From Proteobacteria bacterium UBA7415 (GTDB lineage: Bacteria; Pseudomonadota; Gammaproteobacteria; Arenicellales; Arenicellaceae), in contig DKML01000012.1 in NCBI GenBank assembly GCA_002470515.1, forward strand, positions 1 through 64,000: a DNA stretch of 64,000 bases, in the 5' to 3' direction. Position 1 is the first letter of the stretch. Every line of letters starts with the position of its first letter. The position numbers and the translations under genes were made by a program. Positions 8,864 to 18,596 of the stretch are shown here, one piece after another. The notes below the pieces were generated by a model. It was not told the DNA's origin, made no database searches, and worked only from the letters and a program-made list of their open reading frames with translations.

Positions 8864-11800
8864 CTAAACCTTTATCGTTTTGTGCAAGTCTTGTAGCTTA
8901 CGTACAGAGATTGCTGAATGTGCTTTGTGCGCCTCGCCCATTGCTCGAGCGGCCGCGATGTTAGTAAAGTAAGTAACTTTGCGCATCAGCGCTTCACGAC
9001 GGATGGTGTACGAGTCCGCCAAACTTTCTTTATTCGATGTTGTATTGACCACCAAATCGGCATTGCCATCAATGATCATATCTACAATATGAGGTCGGCC
9101 TTGCTTTACTTTCTTGATCACCTTGACCGATATACCCTCGCCTTCGAAGTAGCGTGCCGTGCCAGACGTTGCGAATATCTTAAATCCTGCTGAACTGAGA
9201 TATGCCGCTAAATCCGCTGCAATACGCTTATCGTCCTCGCGCACGCTAAATAGTGCGTTACCCGATTTAGGAATGGGAGAACTAGCGCCCATTTGCGACT
9301 TGCCATAGGCGGCTCCAAAATTGTCGCCTACGCCCATAACTTCTCCGGTACTCTTCATTTCTGGGCCGAGGATTGTATCGACTCCAGGAAATTTAACAAA
9401 CGGGAAAACTGCTTCTTTCACCGAATAGTATTCTGGAATAATCTCATCTGTAACACCTTGCTCTGCTAAGCTTTTGCCCGCCATACATAATGCAGCCACT
9501 TTCGCTAAAGGACGAGAAGTCGCTTTAGATACAAAGGGCACTGTTCGCGAAGCTCTTGGGTTGACCTCAAGAACATAGATATCGTCTCCCTTAATAGCGT
9601 ACTGAACGTTCATTAAACCGATCACATTGAGCGCCAACGCCATTTGCTTGGTCTGCTCGCGTAAACGGTCCTTAATGCTCTCAGACAGGCTGAATGGGGG
9701 AAGAGAGCAGGCTGAATCTCCAGAATGTACACCCGCTTCCTCAATGTGCTCCATGATGCCGCCGATAACCACATCTTTACCGTCACATATGGCGTCCATG
9801 TCCACTTCGATTGCGTCATTCAAGAAACGATCAAGCAACACTGGGGACTCGTTAGAGACTTGAAATGCTTCTCTCATATAACGCGCGAGAGAGCGTTCGT
9901 CATGCACAATCTCCATTGCTCGCCCACCTAAGACATAAGACGGTCTTACCACCAGCGGGTAACCCACTTCTTCAGCTAGTCTTAATGCGTCGGTTTCATT
10001 AGTCGCAATGCGGTTTGGCGGCTGTTTGAGTTTAAGGTCATTCAGCAACGCCTGAAAATGTTCGCGGTCTTCTGCGTTATGAATAGCTTCTGGCGACGTA
10101 CCAATAATCTTAGTACCAGCCGCTTCCAAAGGTCGCGCTAGTTTGAGCGGTGTTTGTCCACCGTATTGAACAATGACCCCATTTGGGTTCTCTTTATGCA
10201 CAATTTCCAACACATCTTCGAGTGTTAATGGCTCAAAATATAAGCGGTCAGACGTGTCGTAATCGGTAGAAACGGTTTCTGGATTACAGTTGACCATAAT
10301 TGTTTCATAGCCTTCATCCCCAAGCGCCATTGCGGCGTGAACACAGCAATAGTCAAATTCAATACCTTGCCCAATACGATTCGGTCCGCCACCCAGCACC
10401 ATGATTTTGTTGTTATTAGTTGGCTCAGATTCGCACTCTTCTTCGTACGTTGAATACATATAGGCTGTTGCCGTAGCGAATTCTGCTGCGCAAGAATCAA
10501 CCCGTTTGTAAACAGGGCGAATATTCAACGCATGGCGGACATCACGCACTTCTTGCTCAGTAACATTGAGCAATTCTGAGATACGTATATCAGAGAACCC
10601 TTTGCGCTTAATGGCAAACATCATGTCCGCGTCAACATCGCCTAGACTTTGCTCACCAATTTCGGCCTCTGTTTCGATAAGATCCGCTACTTCAGCGAGA
10701 AACCAAGGCTCGATACCCGTCATCTCATGAACGTCTTGTATCGAATAACCATCGCGAAAGGCATCGCCGATGTACCACAAACGGTCTGCTTTAGGTGTTC
10801 TTAGTTCGTTTTCGAGTTTTAAACGTCGATCGTCGTCGTGCAGGTCTGCTAATTTTGTTTCGAACCCGTAACTGCCAATCTCCAAACTACGCATGGCTTT
10901 TTGCAATGACTCTTGGAAAGTACGACCAATCGCCATAGCCTCGCCCACAGACTTCATTTGGGTAGTTAAACTGTCGTCAGCTTGAGGAAATTTAACAAAA
11001 TCAAAGCGTGGTATCTTAGTAACGACGTAATCGATACTTGGTTCAAAAGAAGCTGGCGTTAATCCGCCAGTAATCTCGTTCTTTAGCTCATCTAACGTAT
11101 AACCAACGGCTAACTTCGCGGCTACTTTAGCAATTGGGAAGCCCGTGGCTTTAGACGCAAGCGCTGAAGATCGAGAAACACGTGGGTTCATTTCAATAAT
11201 GATCATTCGACCATTGCTTGGGTCTATCGCAAACTGAACGTTAGAGCCGCCGGTGTCCACGCCAATCTCGCGTAATACCGCCAAACTCGCATCGCGCATT
11301 ATTTGGTATTCTTTATCGGTTAGCGTTTGTGCTGGGGCTACAGTGATTGAATCGCCTGTGTGAACCCCCATTGCGTCAAAGTTTTCGATCGCGCAAATTA
11401 TGATGCAGTTGTCATCGGTATCTCGAACAACTTCCATCTCGTATTCTTTCCAGCCGAAAACACATTCTTCGATCAGCAACTCGTCGGTTGGACTAGCGTC
11501 TAAACCTCGCTCACAAATAGTGTCGAACTCGGTTTTATTGTAAGCAATCCCTCCGCCTGTACCACCCATAGTAAAACTGGGTCGAATAATGACAGGCAAG
11601 CCTAAGTCTTCAAGGATTTTGTAGGCATCGTCCATACTGTGCGCAATGTCACCACGCACGGTCTCTAAGCCTATTTTGTGCATCGCCTTTTTAAACTTTT
11701 CGCGATCCTCGGCTTTATCAATAGCCTCCTTCTTTGCGCCAATCATCTCGACGCCATGTTTTTCTAGAACACCCTTACGCTCAAGATCAAGCGCACAGTT

Positions 11801-12088
11801 AAGCGCTGTTTGGCCACCCATGGTAGGTAACAAAGCGTCAGGCTTCTCGATCTCTATAATTTTTTCGACTGTTTGCCAATTAATAGGCTCGATATACGTC
11901 GCGTCTGCAAACCCTGGATCGGTCATTATTGTTGCAGGATTAGAGTTTACTAATACAACTCTATAGCCTTCTTCCTTAAGCGCTTTACACGCTTGAACAC
12001 CAGAATAATCAAACTCACAGGCTTGACCAATAATGATCGGGCCCGCGCCTATAATCAGAATGGTTTTTATGTCTTCGCGCTTAGCCAT
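8864..12088 (-). CDS. carB: Carbamoyl-phosphate synthase large subunit
   Basis: Makes carbamoyl phosphate from bicarbonate, ammonia delivered by CarA, and two ATP, for both arginine and pyrimidine synthesis. The 1074 residues comprise two homologous ATP-grasp halves, seen in the repeated GxGPxxIGQ motif ([18 protein letters not shown] near residue 13 and [17 protein letters not shown] near 565), an oligomerisation region, and a C-terminal MGS-like allosteric domain (SVREDDKR onward) that binds UMP and ornithine in E. coli. ATG start directly abuts the carA stop (TAGATG), implying coupled translation. Confidence 0.98.
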   Translation of the reverse strand: MAKREDIKTILIIGAGPIIIGQACEFDYSGVQACKALKEEGYRVVLVNSNPATIMTDPGFADATYIEPINWQTVEKIIEIEKPDALLPTMGGQTALNCALDLERKGVLEKHGVEMIGAKKEAIDKAEDREKFKKAMHKIGLETVRGDIAHSMDDAYKILEDLGLPVIIRPSFTMGGTGGGIAYNKTEFDTICERGLDASPTDELLIEECVFGWKEYEMEVVRDTDDNCIIICAIENFDAMGVHTGDSITVAPAQTLTDKEYQIMRDASLAVLREIGVDTGGSNVQFAIDPSNGRMIIIEMNPRVSRSSALASKATGFPIAKVAAKLAVGYTLDELKNEITGGLTPASFEPSIDYVVTKIPRFDFVKFPQADDSLTTQMKSVGEAMAIGRTFQESLQKAMRSLEIGSYGFETKLADLHDDDRRLKLENELRTPKADRLWYIGDAFRDGYSIQDVHEMTGIEPWFLAEVADLIETEAEIGEQSLGDVDADMMFAIKRKGFSDIRISELLNVTEQEVRDVRHALNIRPVYKRVDSCAAEFATATAYMYSTYEEECESEPTNNNKIMVLGGGPNRIGQGIEFDYCCVHAAMALGDEGYETIMVNCNPETVSTDYDTSDRLYFEPLTLEDVLEIVHKENPNGVIVQYGGQTPLKLARPLEAAGTKIIGTSPEAIHNAEDREHFQALLNDLKLKQPPNRIATNETDALRLAEEVGYPLVVRPSYVLGGRAMEIVHDERSLARYMREAFQVSNESPVLLDRFLNDAIEVDMDAICDGKDVVIGGIMEHIEEAGVHSGDSACSLPPFSLSESIKDRLREQTKQMALALNVIGLMNVQYAIKGDDIYVLEVNPRASRTVPFVSKATSRPLAKVAALCMAGKSLAEQGVTDEIIPEYYSVKEAVFPFVKFPGVDTILGPEMKSTGEVMGVGDNFGAAYGKSQMGASSPIPKSGNALFSVREDDKRIAADLAAYLSSAGFKIFATSGTARYFEGEGISVKVIKKVKQGRPHIVDMIIDGNADLVVNTTSNKESLADSYTIRREALMRKVTYFTNIAAARAMGEAHKAHSAISVRKLQDLHKTIKV

Positions 12089-13225
12089 CTATTTACCCTC
12101 TTTAGTAGCAGTCATCATCGCTATAAAGCGCTCAAACAGTGGTTTTACATCATTGGGTCCAGGACTCGCTTCAGGGTGTCCTTGAAACGAGAACGCCGAC
12201 ACATCGGTTCTCTCAAGCCCTTGAATAGTGTTGTCAAATAATGAGCGATGCGTTACGTTCAGATTACTCGGCAGGTCTGTTTCAGAAACAGAAAAACCGT
12301 GATTCTGGCTCGTTATCATAACTTTCTTAGTAGTGAGGTCTTGCACGGGGTGGTTAGCACCATGATGTCCAAACTTCATTTTTTCAGTTTTGGCACCAGA
12401 AGCAAGAGCCAATATTTGATGCCCCAGACAGATACCAAACACAGGAACACCAGCGGCTAGTAAATCTTGTGTTGCCTGGATCGCATAATCGCACGGCTCT
12501 GGGTCTCCAGGACCATTAGACAGAAACACCCCATCTGGTTGCTCAGCTAGCACTTGCTCCGCTGAAGTAGAGGCCGGTACTACGATAACTTCGCAGCCTA
12601 GTGAACTAAGAATTCTTAGAATGTTGTACTTAACCCCAAAATCGTAGGCGACAACTTTGAAGCGTGTTTCTGTTCGGCTTGCGTATCCGTTTTCTAAGCT
12701 CCAAACACTTTGATCCCAAGCGTAGGCTTGATCACACGTGACGACTTTAGCCAAGTCCATGCCCTTTATTCCAGGGAATCCCTTGGCGCTCGCCAATGCT
12801 TTATCCGCATCAATATCGTCACCGGCCATCAAGCAACCACTTAATGCGCCCTTTTCGCGCAATATACGAGTAAGACGCCGAGTATCGATGTCCGAAATTG
12901 CAACAATATTATTCTTCTCTAAATAGTCTTCTAGTCGCATCGTATTGCGCCAGTTGTTCGGCATTTTAGGTAAATCACGAATGATCAACCCTCGAACACT
13001 GGTAGACGCCGACTCTACATCCTCTTCATTGGTGCCTGTATTGCCAATGTGTGGATAGGTTAAAGTGACCATTTGTTCGGTATAAGAAGGGTCCGTTAAG
13101 ATCTCTTGATAACCTGTCATCGAAGTATTAAAAACAACTTCGCCGGTGCTGGTGCCTTTTGCTCCAATCGCTTTACCCCAAAACAAAGATCCATCTTCCA
13201 GGGCTAATATTGCTGAATGTTTCAA
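12089..13225 (-). CDS. carA: Carbamoyl-phosphate synthase small subunit
   Basis: Glutaminase subunit that supplies ammonia to CarB. The class I glutamine amidotransferase triad is visible: the Cys in [12 protein letters not shown] and the His and Glu in [11 protein letters not shown]. The 378 residues are typical, and the N terminus aligns at [17 protein letters not shown]. The only fitting start codon is TTG at 13225; no ATG or GTG is available in frame just upstream. It begins one base after the stop of a 34-codon leader frame whose body contains an intrinsic terminator, so initiation and expression are probably coupled to that leader. It lies downstream of dapB, as in Pseudomonas relatives. 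Confidence 0.95.
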   Translation of the reverse strand: MKHSAILALEDGSLFWGKAIGAKGTSTGEVVFNTSMTGYQEILTDPSYTEQMVTLTYPHIGNTGTNEEDVESASTSVRGLIIRDLPKMPNNWRNTMRLEDYLEKNNIVAISDIDTRRLTRILREKGALSGCLMAGDDIDADKALASAKGFPGIKGMDLAKVVTCDQAYAWDQSVWSLENGYASRTETRFKVVAYDFGVKYNILRILSSLGCEVIVVPASTSAEQVLAEQPDGVFLSNGPGDPEPCDYAIQATQDLLAAGVPVFGICLGHQILALASGAKTEKMKFGHHGANHPVQDLTTKKVMITSQNHGFSVSETDLPSNLNVTHRSLFDNTIQGLERTDVSAFSFQGHPEASPGPNDVKPLFERFIAMMTATKEGK

Positions 13226-13226
13226 A

Positions 13227-13331
13227 CTATGGTCGCTCGCCGTGTTGGTTAATGTGAAAGGGTGAAATTTGCTTAAAAAAAGGGAGAAGCCAATGAGCTT
13301 CTCCCTTCTTAGAATTTGGTATAAAAACCAT
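13227..13331 (-). CDS. Putative carA leader peptide
   Basis: A 34-codon frame running ATG at 13331 to TAG at 13229-13227, then one T and the carA TTG. It begins [14 protein letters not shown] and passes straight through the intrinsic terminator stem and U tract. The mRNA before and at its start has U-rich runs (GGTTTTTATT, GGTTTTTATACC). This is the layout of the E. coli pyrBI leader (pyrL), where ribosome-polymerase coupling senses UTP. No good Shine-Dalgarno sequence precedes the ATG, and an in-frame TTG five codons earlier is an alternative start. Its existence as a translated peptide is inference. Confidence 0.4.
   Translation of the reverse strand: MVFIPNSKKGEAHWLLPFFKQISPFHINQHGERP
13275..13305 (-). 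terminator. Intrinsic terminator in carA leader (attenuator candidate)
   Basis: On the minus strand GGGAGAAG, an 8-base loop, CTTCTCCC, then seven T: a perfect 8-bp GC-rich stem followed directly by a U tract (stem 13282-13305, T run 13275-13281). It ends 50 bases before the carA start and about 300 bases after the dapB stop, and sits inside the 34-codon leader frame. Confidence 0.8.
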
Positions 13332-13605
13332 TACGTTATAACCCAATAACAAGGGCTAATAAAAACCTGTGAGATAAAACAGTGTTGATCAAAAGTTAAC
13401 AAAACACGCGCTCTTAGATTATTTTTGGTGGTTATTTTAATGATTTTGCGTCGCGGCGTATTGTATCCGATGCACGCTAAGTGATGCAACGTAACTAGGG
13501 CAATCAAGCAACAATAATGTCAAGAAATAAAAGTCTGCCCTGCCTCGAGCTTAGACCACCGCAGGATGAGTTCATACGTCTTTTTAACGACTTTATCGCT
13601 GCTGC

Positions 13606-14424
13606 TCAGCGCAGACCGAGCACATCTTGCATATCATAGAAACCATTTGGTTGATCTTTAACCCAAGCTGCCGCACGCAATGCGCCTTTAGCAAAAGTCT
13701 TGCGCGAAGACGCCTTATGGGTCAACTCAAGACGTTCGCCATCGTTTGCGAATAAGACCGTGTGATCGCCCACTACGTCCCCTGCTCGCAGAGATGAAAA
13801 GCCAATTTCAGTTTTAGAACGCGACGCTGAAGTACCTTGCCTGCTATATACCGCGATCTCGTCGAGGCTGCGATCGAGAGCGCCGGCAATCACTTCACCC
13901 ATCCTTACCGCCGTTCCAGAAGGCGAATCAAGCTTATGCCTATGATGAGTTTCGCTAATTTCAATATCCGAATCAGCGCCCATTACCCGTGTTATTTGAT
14001 CAAGCAAGTAGAAGCTGAGATTGACCCCTACACTCATATTGGGGGCAAGCACCAATGGAATATGTTTTGACGCTTCCTCGATACGTGAGCGTTGCTGTGC
14101 GCTAAAGCCTGTGGTGCCTATTATCAAAGGTAGAGACTTGCTTACGCACGCATCTAAGTACGCCAAAGCGGGCTCTGGTAAAGAAAAATCGATCATCACA
14201 TCGACATCGACCAACGGTATGTCTGCGCTTACCAATATTCCACATTCTGACAACCCAGCCAACGAGGCCGCATCGTGGCCGATGTAATCACTGTTTTTTC
14301 TGTGTAATGCACCCGCCAAAATAGTATTGGGGTGCGCGCCGTCCAAGAGCTCACTAAGTACCGCACGCCCCATTTTGCCAGCAACACCTGTGACTGCAAT
14401 TTTTAGTGGGTTAACTTGCGACAT
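13606..14424 (-). CDS. dapB: 4-hydroxy-tetrahydrodipicolinate reductase
   Basis: NAD(P)H-dependent reductase in the diaminopimelate/lysine pathway. It has the nucleotide-binding VTGVAGKMGRAV at the N terminus and the signature SETHHRHKLDSPSGTA, containing catalytic His and Lys. I place the start at the ATG at 14424 (MSQVNPLKIAVTG), with AGG about nine bases upstream, giving 272 residues like E. coli. A longer frame opening with TTG at 14487 adds 21 residues with no family counterpart. It is followed by the carA leader, an order common in pseudomonads. Confidence 0.96.
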   Translation of the reverse strand: MSQVNPLKIAVTGVAGKMGRAVLSELLDGAHPNTILAGALHRKNSDYIGHDAASLAGLSECGILVSADIPLVDVDVMIDFSLPEPALAYLDACVSKSLPLIIGTTGFSAQQRSRIEEASKHIPLVLAPNMSVGVNLSFYLLDQITRVMGADSDIEISETHHRHKLDSPSGTAVRMGEVIAGALDRSLDEIAVYSRQGTSASRSKTEIGFSSLRAGDVVGDHTVLFANDGERLELTHKASSRKTFAKGALRAAAWVKDQPNGFYDMQDVLGLR

Positions 14425-14553
14425 AGTTTTGCCTACTGATAAAACGGTTAAAGCTAAAATTCGAAATAATTTCCACCCTGAGATCAAAAATCATATGCCA
14501 TGCTCTACTATCACTGAGTGCGCAGCACCATCTAAATTGAATGTGAAACACTA

Positions 14554-16023
14554 CTAACGAAAAGCGTCCTTTATCATTCCGAGCACACCTTCACCTGAAA
14601 CGTCTGTTAATCTGTCTGGATTGAGATCACTACGGTTGATTATGTAGCCCGCCCGATAGCAGGCATTGATAAACCCGCATACGATACTCGGCTCACAGCC
14701 CACCTTAGTGGCCAGATCTGCCACTGTACCGCCCTTAATTAGCATCTTGGTAGACAATTTAAGCAAGCGGTTATCCATTTCCAACAAATCAAACGGTGGC
14801 CATTTTAGTAATGCATACGCATCGTTAAGATTGAGAGAATCGATCAATTTACCCGTCAATGTAGTGAAGTCATTAACCCACATTAGACGGTCAATAGGAT
14901 AAGAAGACATAGACGACTTTGGCCGCCAATCGGGACTCAAAGGTGATTTAGTGATGACTTTACCACGCATCGCCATTGGCCAACGCGAGGGTTCGATCGC
15001 ACTATAAACGGTACGTCTCTCAGCTTTGATAAACATTATGCTGTGCTGATCAGCCATAATCTCAGCATCTTCACGCCAATACTCCTCGCCTTTTACAACT
15101 GCAGACACCTGATCAGATACCGCATTCTGTACTTCTTCGTCAGGCGATCTGGCTAATATTGTCTCAAGAGACTTAGGCTTATTCGCGTTTGAGACGGCTT
15201 TTTTAGCTGATTCTGGAAAAAACTCCTCATCGTCTTCAGCTGACTCAGTCAAATCCCAGGCTTCGATTGAATCCGTCTCCACAATCAGAACGCTGTTCAT
15301 CGATGCGCTCTCGTCATCGGTCATTAGGACGACAGGGTCTACATGGCCATTGGTGCGGGTTTTCTCGTAACCTCTTACGTCGTCCACCACTTGTACGTAA
15401 TCGCTATTGGTAAAGGAATGACTACCCACAGAAATTTCTTCAAGTTGGTACTCGTAGTCACCCAGCCGCTCGTTTAATCCTTCGCCATCAATTTGAACTC
15501 TTGCCAAATCTTTATCCATCATTTCGTCATCCTCTAAGCGCAATTGAAGGTCCTTGGGTAAGCCCGATTCTGCGGGGCGAAAAGAGTCTTCTTCTTGGAA
15601 ACTAGCAAATGAAGAACCATCGATTTCGTTTACGAGCTCTAAAACTGATTCCTCTCTAAGCGGCTTCTTAGCGTCTTCAAATTCTAACGTTTTGACGGCC
15701 TCTCGAAAATCAGTCCACTGCACTGGATGGCCTAATTCAAAAACGTGCTTGAGAGATCGGTCAACACTACCTATTCCAATCACAGGAATTTTTACTGTAC
15801 CGTCGAATGCGGTCCACTCATCAGAATCAAAATCAACAACTAAAAAGTCCAGTTCCGCTAATACAGCTGAACTATTTGAAGCACTTAGATCAATTTCTTT
15901 AGCCTCTGCGACCGTCCAAACCAACTCATTCTTTGCTAAGTTAAAAAATGAGCGCAGCACAATTTGTTCGCGTTTAGATACGCCAATAAAAGCAAACGAT
16001 TTGGTAGAAACTGTTTTGGTCAT
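14554..16023 (-). CDS. Protein of unknown function, acidic linker between two domains
   Basis: Not recognised by name. Three parts can be seen in its 489 residues. The N terminus (about 1-110) alternates strands and helices (FAFIGVSKREQIVLRSFF, LDFLVVDFDSD, IPVIGIGS) like a degenerate response-regulator receiver. A strongly acidic, low-complexity middle (about 120-320) follows. The C-terminal domain (about 375-470) reads LLKWPPFDLLEMDNRLLKLS and DLATKVGCEPSIVCGFI, a helical pattern I associate with uncharacterised proteobacterial proteins and perhaps a winged-helix or FimL-like module. It lies between dapB and lapB on the same strand with about 130-base gaps. ATG start. No function is proposed. 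Confidence 0.75.
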   Translation of the reverse strand: MTKTVSTKSFAFIGVSKREQIVLRSFFNLAKNELVWTVAEAKEIDLSASNSSAVLAELDFLVVDFDSDEWTAFDGTVKIPVIGIGSVDRSLKHVFELGHPVQWTDFREAVKTLEFEDAKKPLREESVLELVNEIDGSSFASFQEEDSFRPAESGLPKDLQLRLEDDEMMDKDLARVQIDGEGLNERLGDYEYQLEEISVGSHSFTNSDYVQVVDDVRGYEKTRTNGHVDPVVLMTDDESASMNSVLIVETDSIEAWDLTESAEDDEEFFPESAKKAVSNANKPKSLETILARSPDEEVQNAVSDQVSAVVKGEEYWREDAEIMADQHSIMFIKAERRTVYSAIEPSRWPMAMRGKVITKSPLSPDWRPKSSMSSYPIDRLMWVNDFTTLTGKLIDSLNLNDAYALLKWPPFDLLEMDNRLLKLSTKMLIKGGTVADLATKVGCEPSIVCGFINACYRAGYIINRSDLNPDRLTDVSGEGVLGMIKDAFR

Positions 16024-16152
16024 TAATGATGCCTTTCTTGTTGCCTAGCCGTTCGGATGTACGCGAGTTCAGCTAATGTCGGATATTTGTAATACTGTAG
16101 CCTTCCATTGCTTGCACATTTTTAGAAGGGTTAGTATTAAACAATTTACTGT

Positions 16153-17310
16153 CTATCGAAATGATTCCCAATGACTGCAATTAGGGCAGTGCCAATGAAT
16201 TGACTTAACACTATAGCCACAGACATCACAAGTATACTGAAGATTGTCGTGCTTTGCCTTTTCTAGAAGCGCCATAAGAGTTTTTTCTTGAACCCCTGGA
16301 TCTAGGTTCTGTTGCTTTGTCCCTGCTAGCATTAGATGAGCTGCGGCTCCAGTTATCCCATTCGACTCGGTAAGCTCAACAATCATTTTCTGGGCAATCG
16401 ATTTTCCAAAAACATCAACACAGGCTTGATGCCACGCCGTGAAACTCGGCTCTCCACGAGGCAGAGCGGGTAATCTTTTAAGGTAGGACGCCAGAGACTC
16501 TCGGTTATTAAATAGTCGATAAGCCCGTATGATTTTCTGAACCACAAGGTCTATTAAACTAGGGTTACGCGCGCTCAAATCCTGCCAGTAGCGCGCAGCG
16601 CTTGAATAATCCTCTAGGGCAAATGCAAGATCGCCTTTGAGCAATAACGCTCTGGCCGACTCTTTATTAACTGACGAGGCATTTCTTAAGTATTTATCTG
16701 CATTAGCAAATTGCGCCTCGGCTATAGCCTCCTCGGCCAGCTCGCACCAGTACTGCGAAAGAGATTCATTTAGCTCAGGCTTGTCTTGTCTGCGATGCAA
16801 TAGAATAACGTCAATAGCGCTTCGCCACTCTTTTTCGCGACGATAAATTTTCTCCAACCCCTCAATAGCTTGCTTGCGATACAACGGCGAATCCATTAAC
16901 TCTTTATAGAGGTTCTCCGCTCGATCAAGCAACCCTGCATGATCGTAGTCCTGCGCCAACTCAAATATGGCTTGCAAGCGATGTTCGTCAGAAAGATGGG
17001 GGCGTGCTATTAAATTTTGATGAACCCGTGTAGCCCGGTCAACTTGGCCCTTGCGTCGGAACAGTCCCCCAAGCGCTAGATGTAATTCAACCGTTTCGCT
17101 ATCGACCTCAATCGCCTTAATGAAGACTTCTATGGCTTTATCAGGCTCTTCATTTAGCAAAAAGTTTAACCCTTTGAAATAATCTTCACTAATCTTGCGC
17201 TGCACACCCTTACGTCGGCGCGCACTAAACCATAGGGCCAGCTGCACACCACACAAAAAGGCCAGCATTAGTGCTGGCCAAGTCCAATCAAATGAGCTTA
17301 ACCAAGCCAA
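16153..17310 (-). CDS. lapB: Lipopolysaccharide assembly protein B
   Basis: Inner-membrane TPR protein (YciM); in E. coli it is the adaptor that directs FtsH to LpxC and so limits lipid A synthesis. It has 385 residues: an N-terminal membrane anchor (about 12-28), a chain of TPR-like helices, and a C-terminal rubredoxin-type zinc site, CDVCGY and CPNC, separated by SVKSIHWH. The start is an unusual TTG at 17310, supported by GAGG eight bases upstream; the next ATG would cut into the anchor. It starts 3 bases after the lapA stop, so the two are coupled. Confidence 0.94.
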   Translation of the reverse strand: MAWLSSFDWTWPALMLAFLCGVQLALWFSARRRKGVQRKISEDYFKGLNFLLNEEPDKAIEVFIKAIEVDSETVELHLALGGLFRRKGQVDRATRVHQNLIARPHLSDEHRLQAIFELAQDYDHAGLLDRAENLYKELMDSPLYRKQAIEGLEKIYRREKEWRSAIDVILLHRRQDKPELNESLSQYWCELAEEAIAEAQFANADKYLRNASSVNKESARALLLKGDLAFALEDYSSAARYWQDLSARNPSLIDLVVQKIIRAYRLFNNRESLASYLKRLPALPRGEPSFTAWHQACVDVFGKSIAQKMIVELTESNGITGAAAHLMLAGTKQQNLDPGVQEKTLMALLEKAKHDNLQYTCDVCGYSVKSIHWHCPNCSHWESFR

Positions 17311-17313
17311 TGA

Positions 17314-17610
17314 CTAGACCTCATCCTTAATCGGAGCCGCTCTTAAATTTTGCACTTCTTGCTCGGCTTTGACCAAATTTTTCTTAGTCTTACCGAGAGA
17401 ACGTTTATGTTTTAACAATGAGAGGCTCATGAAAAGCACACCAAAAAACAAACCGAGCAGGAACGGAATCACTATTAAAACAAACATAGGAAGGGTGTAC
17501 TCAACCCCCCAATAGTATTGGACCAGAACACTGTCTGGGTTCTTCATCTCTATGGTAATCAAGAAAAAACATATGATCACAAACAGTACGAGGGCTAAGG
17601 CTCTTTTCAT
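17314..17610 (-). CDS. lapA: Lipopolysaccharide assembly protein A
   Basis: Small inner-membrane protein (YciS, DUF1049) of 98 residues. There are two hydrophobic segments (about 3-20 and 38-62), with the family pattern NPDSVLVQYYWGVEYTLPMF between them, followed by a charged coiled-coil-like tail with many Lys and Glu. ATG start. It forms an operon with lapB, downstream of ihfB, matching the gene order in pseudomonads. Confidence 0.93.
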   Translation of the reverse strand: MKRALALVLFVIICFFLITIEMKNPDSVLVQYYWGVEYTLPMFVLIVIPFLLGLFFGVLFMSLSLLKHKRSLGKTKKNLVKAEQEVQNLRAAPIKDEV

Positions 17611-17912
17611 AAGGCTTTTGGAAACAATAGAGTTGATGGAATTGCTAAGTTCGATCTAAGTCAACTTAATAAATTAGTCAACTAAATCAAAATATAAATA
17701 CAACAAGGATATAGTACAGCTAACTTGGCATTACTCCAATCCTATGCTTGCTGATTCAGAGAAATCTATTCTTTAAGAGTTGATTAATTGACGACAGAAA
17801 AAAGTAGCAATGGGAGAAACCGTTATCACAAACAGTTGAACCAAACTATTCTGGGCTAGGACTCTAAGGGCTAGGATTCTAAAGGTGGGGATTCTAAAGA
17901 TTGAGACTCACT
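17611..17912. other. Intergenic region between ihfB and lapA
   Basis: The gap holds 302 bases with no gene. The part next to ihfB carries a 15-base tandem repeat (listed separately). The rest is AT-rich and presumably contains the lapAB promoter. No stem with a T run is visible. Confidence 0.5.
17853..17897. repeat. Three 15-base tandem repeats 3' of ihfB
   Basis: The units are GGGCTAGGACTCTAA, GGGCTAGGATTCTAA and AGGTGGGGATTCTAA. Units 1 and 2 differ by one base; unit 3 differs from unit 2 by four. A degenerate fourth copy (GAGACTCACTCTAAG) runs into the ihfB stop codon. Confidence 0.75.
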
Positions 17913-18209
17913 CTAAGAATCAACACGCTCTTTAAGCTCTTTACCCGGTTTAAAGTGTGGTGAAAACTTTCCTTCCACAGACACAGACTCTCCGGTTTTT
18001 GGATTTCGACCTACTCGCGCTTCGCGGTAATGCAAAGAAAAGCTACCGAATCCACGTATCTCAATTCGTTCACCTTCAGTAAAACTATCACTTAAACGCT
18101 CAAGCATTGCTTTTACAGCAAGCTCTACGTCCCTATGGGCTAGATGAGGCTGCTGCTCAACTAGAATTTCGATCAGTTCGGAACGAGTTATGGTGGCTTG
18201 CGTGGACAT
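17913..18209 (-). CDS. ihfB: Integration host factor subunit beta
   Basis: Nucleoid-associated DNA-bending protein, working as a heterodimer with IhfA. The beta-ribbon arm signature [20 protein letters not shown] is followed by NPKTGESV, with the conserved Pro that intercalates into DNA. I use the ATG at 18209 (98 residues, [12 protein letters not shown]) rather than the TTG one codon upstream; AGG lies about nine bases before it. The usual upstream neighbour rpsA is present, but the remains of an acyltransferase gene separate the two. A palindrome just upstream may be an operator. Confidence 0.96.
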   Translation of the reverse strand: MSTQATITRSELIEILVEQQPHLAHRDVELAVKAMLERLSDSFTEGERIEIRGFGSFSLHYREARVGRNPKTGESVSVEGKFSPHFKPGKELKERVDS

Positions 18210-18254
18210 CAATGCGACCTACTGTATAAATGAGTTGTGTTCTAAGTGATGCTA

Positions 18255-18271
18255 TCGAAACAATGTTTCGA
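18255..18271. promoter_or_regulatory. Perfect palindrome upstream of ihfB, possible operator
   Basis: TCGAAACA, one base, TGTTTCGA: two perfect 8-base arms. It lies about 46 bases before the ihfB start, directly beside a TATACT that could be the -10 hexamer on the minus strand. The position fits a repressor site. I cannot name the regulator. Confidence 0.4.
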
Positions 18272-18290
18272 GTATAAATCGATTACATTG

Positions 18291-18323
18291 AAAAAAAAGG
18301 CAACTAAGAATTTTTTCTTAGTT
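18291..18323 (-). terminator. AT-rich intrinsic terminator candidate upstream of ihfB
   Basis: On the minus strand AACTAAGAA, a 4-base loop, TTCTTAGTT, three bases (GCC), then eight T. The 9-bp stem is perfect but AT-rich. It would end transcripts coming from the acyltransferase remnant before ihfB. Confidence 0.55.
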
Positions 18324-18596
18324 TATCAAGCGTGTCGCATAAAGAAGGCTAAGCGAAGCGCCTAAGTATAGTGATCCGAGGTAAGAGGCGCAAGCGTGCA
18401 TTCTGAAAAACCTCAATTTTTACAATGGTTTATGAGACATCTGACAAAAACGAGAAGTTCAGAAATTCAGGTTGGCTCGCATGCTTCAAATATAATAAAA
18501 GGAATTATTCTACATAAGGCACATGTAATCAGAACAACAGCGACCGCTCTAAGATCTAAGAAGCTTGAGGTTAGCAGCCTTCACGATCAACTCCGT

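Larger units (their letters stand above)
13226..13605 (-). promoter_or_regulatory. carAB leader region with probable attenuator
   Basis: This 380-base gap lies between dapB and carA. The first 270 bases after dapB have no clear gene and presumably hold the carA promoter. One weak candidate is TTGTTA, 17 bases, TTTTAT near 13378-13406. The last 105 bases hold the leader frame and terminator described separately. No promoter-like sequence is visible in the 50 bases between terminator and carA, so transcripts reaching carA must cross the terminator. That favours attenuation by pyrimidine supply over a simple dapB terminator. Confidence 0.5.
18213..18596. other. Intergenic region upstream of ihfB
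   Basis: The 384 bases between the ihfB start and the acyltransferase remnant hold a 17-base palindrome and a terminator-like hairpin (listed separately). A 90-codon plus-strand frame at 18396-18668 has no recognisable features, runs into the remnant and is probably chance. The ihfB promoter must be here; a TATACT on the minus strand (18271-18276) is a possible -10. Confidence 0.5.
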
